A DNA stretch of 38,669 nucleotides. Source: Inquilinus sp. KBS0705. Its GTDB lineage: Bacteria; Bacteroidota; Bacteroidia; Sphingobacteriales; Sphingobacteriaceae. Both the position numbers and the translations under genes were made by a program. Each line of letters begins with the position of its first letter. Positions within the stretch are counted from its first letter, which is position 1. The notes beneath the pieces are model-generated. The model made no database searches, was not told the origin of the DNA, and saw nothing but the letters and a program-made list of their open reading frames with translations. The DNA lies in contig VCCI02000007.1 in the NCBI GenBank assembly GCA_005938025.2, positions 1 through 38,669 of the forward strand. Direction: 5' to 3'. Below, one piece after another: positions 34,455 to 38,669 of the stretch.

Positions 34455-35495
34455 ATGGAAAACACAACAGTTAAACTAACCCAATACTCGCATGGCGCGG
34501 GCTGTGGCTGTAAAATAAGCCCTGCCATATTAGATAAAATATTACACAGCCCCGTAGTCCAGCTGCCCGATGCAAGGCTATTGGTAGGCAACGATAAACG
34601 CGACGATGCCGCGGTGCTGGATATGGGTAACGGCACGGCGCTGATATCAACCACCGACTTTTTTATGCCTATAGTTGACGACGCTTACGATTTTGGGCGC
34701 ATTGCATCGGCCAATGCTATAAGCGATGTATATGCCATGGGCGGTAAGCCCTTGCTGGCCATAGCCATATTGGGTTGGCCAATTGATAAGCTACCCCCCG
34801 AAGTTGCGCAAAAGGTGTTAGAGGGCTCGCGGGCGGTTTGTGCCGAGGCGGGTATCACTTTAGCGGGCGGGCATAGTATTGATTGCCCCGAGCCGGTATT
34901 TGGATTGGCCGTAAATGGTATAGTAAATATCCCCCGGCTTAAACAAAACTCAACCGCTACGGCTGGTTGCAGGCTATATTTAACAAAGGCATTGGGTGTA
35001 GGTATACTATCCACCGCGCAAAAACGTGGTATATTAAAGCCCGAAGATGCTGCCATAGCCTTAAAAAGCATGACGACCTTAAATAAATTAGGCGAGCTGT
35101 TTGGGCAGATAGACCACATAACGGCCATGACCGATGTAACCGGCTTTGGCCTGCTTGGCCATCTGAGCGAAATGTGCGACGGCAGCGGACTAGCCGCTGT
35201 TATTGAATTTGATAAAGTGCCGGTGATAAATTCCCTGCCTTATTACCTGGCTCAAAAGTGTTTCCCCGGGGGTACGCAACGCAACTGGAATAGCTACGGG
35301 CATAAAATAGGGCCTGTAACGGATGAACAGCGCTACATACTGGCCGACCCGCAAACCAGTGGCGGTTTGTTAGTTGCAGTACAACAGGATGGCTGCCCCC
35401 AGTTTGAACAATTAATGCAGCAGCAGGGGCACAGCTTTACATCATTCGGCTGGTTAAAGCCGCAGGATGGCGGGCCGCTCATCAGCCTAGTGTAG
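34455..35495 (+). CDS. selD: Selenide, water dikinase (selenophosphate synthetase)
   Basis: A 346-residue ATP-dependent enzyme making selenophosphate from selenide. The glycine-rich N-terminal loop GAGCGCKI has the catalytic Cys17 and Lys20, at the same positions as in E. coli SelD, and is Cys rather than Sec. Later marks are DDAAV, TTDFFMPIVDD, ANAISDVYAMGGKP, LAGGHSID, MTDVTGFGLLGH and DPQTSGGLL. I chose ATG 34455 (MENTT) over the preceding TTG. It is co-directional with mnmH and ends only 7 bp from the stop of the convergent tlpA-like gene, without a terminator between. Confidence 0.97.
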   Translation: MENTTVKLTQYSHGAGCGCKISPAILDKILHSPVVQLPDARLLVGNDKRDDAAVLDMGNGTALISTTDFFMPIVDDAYDFGRIASANAISDVYAMGGKPLLAIAILGWPIDKLPPEVAQKVLEGSRAVCAEAGITLAGGHSIDCPEPVFGLAVNGIVNIPRLKQNSTATAGCRLYLTKALGVGILSTAQKRGILKPEDAAIALKSMTTLNKLGELFGQIDHITAMTDVTGFGLLGHLSEMCDGSGLAAVIEFDKVPVINSLPYYLAQKCFPGGTQRNWNSYGHKIGPVTDEQRYILADPQTSGGLLVAVQQDGCPQFEQLMQQQGHSFTSFGWLKPQDGGPLISLV

Positions 35496-35502
35496 CGCGG
35501 GT

Positions 35503-36087
35503 TTATTGGCTAAGCTCGGTTAAATAGGCGATGAATTTTTTGTTAGTATAATCTGCCGCGCCTTCGTGCTTTAAAACCACCTGGCCATTTTTGTTGATGA
35601 TAACCGTTGTGGGGATAGATTGCCCTATAAAGCCATCGGGAATATCACTTGCCATATTATACACAGGCAGCGCATACCCATTCTTTTGCATAAATGTCAC
35701 CGATTTGCCGAAATCGCCGTCAACATCTACAGGTATAATAAGCACATTGGGGTTGTTTTTAAACTGCAGGTATAATTGGTTTATAGATGGCATTTCGGCA
35801 ATGCAGGGCGGGCACCAGGTAGCCCAAAAGTTTAGGATGATCACTTTGCCCTTTTGTTCGCCGGTGTTTAAGGTTTTGCCATTGGGCAAGGTAAACAGCA
35901 GTTCGGGCGCTTGCATTACCTGGTTATTCGCGGTGGTGCTATTTGCCGCAGGTGGCTGAAAAAGGCCCACCTTCATCAAACCCTCAATTAAAAATGCTTT
36001 GCTTTTGGGGCTAACTAACAGGGTTACTACAAATAGCACCAGCAAGGCTGTGCTGATGTTAGACCAATTGATGTATTTTTTATTCAT
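35503..36087 (-). CDS. Membrane-anchored TlpA/ResA-like thioredoxin
   Basis: A 194-residue protein: one N-terminal membrane anchor (about 12-25), a linker, then a thioredoxin fold with the active site W91-CPPC-95 (FWATWCPPCIAEMP) and the cis-Pro segment GQSIPTTVII. It faces the periplasm and reduces disulfides, as in cytochrome maturation or thiol repair. It is the last gene of a leftward unit with two YeeE-type transporter halves, 4 bp behind them, so a role in reducing sulfur or selenium species is plausible but unproven. Confidence 0.9.
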   Translation of the reverse strand: MNKKYINWSNISTALLVLFVVTLLVSPKSKAFLIEGLMKVGLFQPPAANSTTANNQVMQAPELLFTLPNGKTLNTGEQKGKVIILNFWATWCPPCIAEMPSINQLYLQFKNNPNVLIIPVDVDGDFGKSVTFMQKNGYALPVYNMASDIPDGFIGQSIPTTVIINKNGQVVLKHEGAADYTNKKFIAYLTELSQ

Positions 36088-36091
36088 GCTA

Positions 36092-36505
36092 TTAATGCGG
36101 CAATTTAGCTTTTAATAAGCCATAAAGGTAAGTGCCCAGTAATGCGCCTGCTACTACAATTGCCATGCTTAAATAACCATAGCCAATATTTACAAACATA
36201 GGGCCGGGGCATGCGCCTGTTAAGGCCCAGCCTAAGCCAAAAATAGTACCGCCGATGATATACTTCGGCCAGCTTTTATCCTTATTGTGGAATAGGATAG
36301 GCTCACCCGAAAAATCTTTGATGTCGAATTTTTTAATCAGGAATACGGCAATTGTGCCCAACACAACCGCTGTACCTATAATGCCATACATATGAAACGA
36401 CTGGAAGCGAAACATCTCTTGTATGCGATACCACGATACCGCCTCGGACTTGGTCATGACGATGCCGAAAATAATACCTGCGACGATGAATTTTATACCC
36501 TTCAT
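36092..36505 (-). CDS. DUF6691 family protein, second half of a YeeE/YedE-type transporter
   Basis: A 137-residue membrane protein with about four helices. The segment FGLGWALTGACPGPMFVNIGYG holds the conserved G-x-C-P-G-P Cys of the C-terminal half of YeeE/TsuA-type thiosulfate importers. It overlaps the gene for the first half by 4 bp (36502-36505), so the pair is a split version of the single-chain protein. Confidence 0.85.
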   Translation of the reverse strand: MKGIKFIVAGIIFGIVMTKSEAVSWYRIQEMFRFQSFHMYGIIGTAVVLGTIAVFLIKKFDIKDFSGEPILFHNKDKSWPKYIIGGTIFGLGWALTGACPGPMFVNIGYGYLSMAIVVAGALLGTYLYGLLKAKLPH

Positions 36506-37062
36506 ATCGCTAATAGTAAAGGGAGTAAAAAGTGGGTCATGATGAGGCCGCCGGCAAAAAAGCCGATAACCGCTATCAGCGAAGGTAATTGCAGGTTTGA
36601 TAAACCGCTTATGGCATGCCCCGAAGTGCAGCCACCTGCGTACCTGGTACCGAAACCTACCAGCAAGCCCCCGCCCAGCAAAAGCAATATGTTTTTTAAA
36701 GTCACCGACTGTATACTAAAAAGCTGCGAGGGGTTTAATTGCCCGTCGAAATGGATGCCGATAGCGGCAAGGTCCTTAATGGTAGCGGTAGATAGCTGCA
36801 AGGGTATATCGCTTTTTAGCACAGTAGCCGATATTAACCCGCCTAATACCGAACCAACTAAAAACAACAGGTTCCATTTTTGAGCCTGCCAGTTAAAATC
36901 AAAAAATTTAACGTGCTTACCTGCCCCGGCCATACTGCAAATAGTACGCAGGTTTGACGAAAACCCAAACGATTTACCAAAGTAAAGCAACAACACCATA
37001 ATACCGGCTATTGCCGCACCCGATGTATACCAGGGCCAGGGTTGGCTAAGTAAATTAAGCAT
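36502..37062 (-). CDS. YeeE/YedE family transporter, first half
   Basis: A 186-residue membrane protein with about five helices. RYAGGCTSGHAISGLSNLQLPS is the family box with the Cys that, in the TsuA structure, lines the path for thiosulfate. Relatives named YedE are linked with selenium metabolism in other bacteria. It is first in the yeeE-DUF6691-tlpA unit, which converges on mnmH-selD. Thiosulfate or another sulfane-sulfur source is the default substrate; a selenium compound is possible from context. Confidence 0.88.
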   Translation of the reverse strand: MLNLLSQPWPWYTSGAAIAGIMVLLLYFGKSFGFSSNLRTICSMAGAGKHVKFFDFNWQAQKWNLLFLVGSVLGGLISATVLKSDIPLQLSTATIKDLAAIGIHFDGQLNPSQLFSIQSVTLKNILLLLGGGLLVGFGTRYAGGCTSGHAISGLSNLQLPSLIAVIGFFAGGLIMTHFLLPLLLAI

Positions 37063-37215
37063 GCGTGTAATTTACAAGCAAAACTGCAATTTTTATAGGA
37101 GTATACGGGTGGTTAATTTATAGGGGAATTGTAAAATAGTAAAATGTGATGTTTCTTGTCCTATCACTCGCCGCCATACAACGATTATCTAATGCGACAT
37201 ATTGACTAATAAACT

Positions 37216-37276
37216 ATGTCTTTGCGAGGCCCATGCAAGGGGTTGAGCGATGGCGGGCCGTGGCAATCTCGTCGCG
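37216..37276 (+). repeat. Dispersed TTTGCGAGG...GGCAATCTC repeat, copy A
   Basis: It begins ATGTCTTTGCGAGG and ends GGCAATCTCGTCGCG. Inverted, shorter relatives lie at 38203-38245 and 38280-38309. Elements with this CATTGCGAGG...GCAATCTC pattern are frequent between genes in Bacteroidota. Confidence 0.65.
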
Positions 37277-37299
37277 TTTGGTTTTTTTTTCGTTGCCTT

Positions 37300-37363
37300 C
37301 AGCCCGTGGTTCTGCCCGTTTTGCAGGTCAAGTCCCCGGGCGGCAAAGAAGCCTTTTTGCTGA
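37300..37363 (+). repeat. Dispersed 65-bp repeat, copy A
   Basis: It begins CAGCCCGTGGTT and ends GGCAAAGAAGCCTTTTTGC-TGA. It is nearly the same as 38605-38669, with differences mostly in the middle. Confidence 0.7.
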
Positions 37364-37439
37364 ATGAATTTTTGCTTCTTTTGTTTCAGATAGCTGATGC
37401 TGCTATAAATACTTAAAAATATTTTTCATTTTGTTTTTA

Positions 37440-37999
37440 TTAGAAATTATCCGGTTTTGCTACCATTGCTTTATTTAATGATTCAATAGCACTCAAAACG
37501 GCTTTATTAACTGAAATTATCATCTTTTTTGATTGCCCTTTACTAAATGCGTTATCGGGCTTTTTACCTAACAAATTGTTTATAAAACCCTCAAGAACAT
37601 AATCTTGGTTTGTATATGCATTTGGTTGAGGAGTTACCATTAAATCATAAAATTTATATCGATACTTGCCGTCTCTACAATCAATTTGCATTGTTAACTT
37701 ATTTTGATAAGTAAAAGTGATTAACTGCTTCCAATAAATAGTATAATTCCTTTACCTATAATTCTGCCGGATTCTTTATCTTCATTTTGAATTACATCTT
37801 TAGAGCTATTAAAATAGTCTACAAACCATTGTTTTGCATTTTTAAAAAGGTCTTTTTGTAATGCGCCTGGGGTTTCAACAATGCCCTCATAAACGACACT
37901 TTCATCTTTAATCGGGATATTTAAACCCAATGTATCTTTTTGAGCCTTAGCTTCAAAGCATATTATTATTAAAGCTATAAAAATGCTAGCCTTTTTCAT
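37440..37999 (-). pseudogene. Frameshifted DUF4468-domain exported protein
   Basis: Two frames on the minus strand together make one protein. The first (37999-37721) starts with a signal peptide (KKASIFIALIIICFEAKAQ) and reads VVYEGIVETPGALQKDLFKNAKQWF...DKESGRIIGKG, the DUF4468 (TBP-like fold) start. The second, open before its ATG at 37691, reads KQLITFTYQNKLTMQIDCRDGKYRYKFYDL, the closing part of the same domain. The frame slips near 37725-37735 (GGAAGCAGTTAA). The full span of 560 bp is not a multiple of three. It is a disrupted gene or a sequencing error. DUF4468 proteins have no known function. Confidence 0.75.
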
Positions 38000-38021
38000 T
38001 TTCGGTTTTGGTTTAGAGTAT

Positions 38022-38029
38022 CAAATATA
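38022..38029 (-). promoter_or_regulatory. Promoter -7 element of the DUF4468 gene
   Basis: The minus strand reads TATATTTG, a full TAnnTTTG match 22 bp before the ATG at 37999. The promoter looks intact, so any loss of the gene would be recent. Confidence 0.45.
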
Positions 38030-38202
38030 TAAATTTCAGTTATTAAGCAGTTTTATTGGTTTATTTAATAAATCATGTACAAACAGCTGGCCTGCTAAAT
38101 GTTTTGGTCCAACAGTTATATAGTCTCCTTTCAAGACAAAAGAAGTAGCCTTCCCGCAGCAATGAGCGGGCCTTGTATGTTTGAAGTAAACAGTTCGTTA
38201 AA

Positions 38203-38245
38203 CGCGAGGAGATTGCCGCGTCGCTATCGCTCCTCGCAAAGACAT
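38203..38245 (-). repeat. Dispersed TTTGCGAGG...GGCAATCTC repeat, copy B (inverted)
   Basis: On the minus strand it reads ATGTCTTTGCGAGGAGCG... to GGCAATCTCCTCGCG, matching both ends of the copy at 37216 while lacking part of its middle. A further relative with a CATTGCGAAG / GCAATCTC pattern lies at 38280-38309. Confidence 0.6.
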
Positions 38246-38399
38246 GGTTTATTAGGTGTGGTTTGTCACTTGTCCTATCAGGAGATTGCTTCATTCTTCG
38301 CAATGACGGGCGGAGAGATATGGCGGCGAGCATGGCGGCGAGTGGTTCGACTGGCTCACCATGACGGAGTTTATAACTTAACGATTAAACCCCTCCCTG

Positions 38400-38463
38400 C
38401 CCTCCCAAGGGAGGGAATTGGATGCATGGCGATTAACACACCCCTAACCCCTCTCGAGAGGGG
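38400..38463. repeat. Two GC-rich palindromes
   Basis: CCCTCCC-AA-GGGAGGG spans 38400-38415, and CCCCTCTCGAGAGGGG is a perfect palindrome at 38448-38463. Both lie in a block with the pattern of dispersed Bacteroidota intergenic elements. Confidence 0.55.
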
Positions 38464-38604
38464 AACTTGCTTTCGTAGCTCCGGGTCAGCAAAGCAGCTT
38501 CGGGCGGAAGCGGGCAGAACAATGGTGGCCCCGTGCGTGGCAAGGGCATAGGAAATTTTGCTGAAGTGCAGGCCGTGAGCGAACGACAGTAGGGCAAAAG
38601 ATTC

Positions 38605-38669
38605 CAGCCCGTGGTTATGCCCGCTTTGCAGGGCAATGGCCCCGTGCGGCAAAGAAGCCTTTTTGCTGA
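38605..38669 (+). repeat. Dispersed 65-bp repeat, copy B
   Basis: It is the second copy of 37300-37363 and runs to the window edge. A partial third likeness (AATGGTGGCCCCGTGCGTGGCAAG, positions 38520-38543) lies 60 bp before it. Confidence 0.65.

Larger units (their letters stand above)
37063..37439. other. Intergenic space with dispersed repeats
   Basis: About 375 bases without a gene. It has two dispersed repeats (37216-37276 and 37300-37363), described separately. The plus-strand open frame across it (37216-37416) is built from the repeats and looks non-coding. Confidence 0.6.
38030..38669. other. Repeat-rich non-coding right end
   Basis: About 640 bases in which I find no credible gene. 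It is a patchwork of dispersed repeats: two inverted GCAATCTC-type elements, a CCCTCCC-AA-GGGAGGG hairpin, a 16-bp perfect palindrome and the second copy of the 65-bp repeat. Open frames on both strands here have no family likeness and run through the repeats. Confidence 0.6.

Noticed and set aside
33405..35495. A selenocysteine codon or SECIS element in the selenium genes
   Set aside because: SelD has Cys at the catalytic position, the TGA of mnmH is followed at once by the selD start, and no selenocysteine machinery is in the window.
38073..38652. Several open frames on both strands at the right end
   Set aside because: They overlap each other, run through dispersed repeats and have no recognisable domains.
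1..38669. CRISPR array
   Set aside because: No evenly spaced direct repeats with unique spacers and no cas gene were seen.

Overview
The window looks like a chromosomal segment of a Bacteroidota bacterium, most likely family Sphingobacteriaceae (Mucilaginibacter/Pedobacter type; the genus is an inference from gene content). Several signs agree. Two large secreted proteins end in type IX secretion sorting domains, one of type A and one of type B. Several promoters match the Bacteroidota -7 consensus TAnnTTTG. Intergenic spaces carry dispersed GC-rich repeats of the kind common in this group.

Left region (1-5.6 kb): part of a type I restriction-modification locus. A start-less hsdS cassette on the minus strand faces a tyrosine recombinase and is followed by hsdR. 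This is the layout of an invertible, phase-variable type I system; hsdM and the expressed hsdS would lie left of the window. Behind hsdR is a 0.8-kb stretch with a tRNA-3'-end-like remnant, a terminator repeat and a frameshifted integrase N-terminus, which looks like the scar of an older integrative element.

Middle region (5.6-26.3 kb): a heparinase II/III-like secreted lyase; a TPR sensor kinase with a LuxR-type response regulator; an NHL-type lipoprotein; a 1746-residue multidomain secreted protein with a sugar-dehydrogenase-like propeller; a three-gene isoquinoline-oxidoreductase-like molybdenum hydroxylase operon with a diheme cytochrome; two small overlapping genes (one DUF1810); an SDR/TetR pair with two matching operator palindromes around its promoter; a DUF1624/HGSNAT-like membrane protein; and a PagL-like lipid A deacylase. 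A 5'-truncated beta-propeller phytase remnant follows.

Right region (27-38.7 kb): an L-arabinose operon transcribed leftward as araB-araD-araA-sodium symporter. Divergent from it are a small membrane-anchored protein and then mnmH-selD, the pair that makes 2-selenouridine in tRNA. Converging on selD is a yeeE-DUF6691-tlpA operon, a split sulfur/selenium-type transporter with a membrane thioredoxin, so the area may be a chalcogen-handling cluster. The end of the window holds a frameshifted DUF4468 gene and a dense patch of dispersed repeats.
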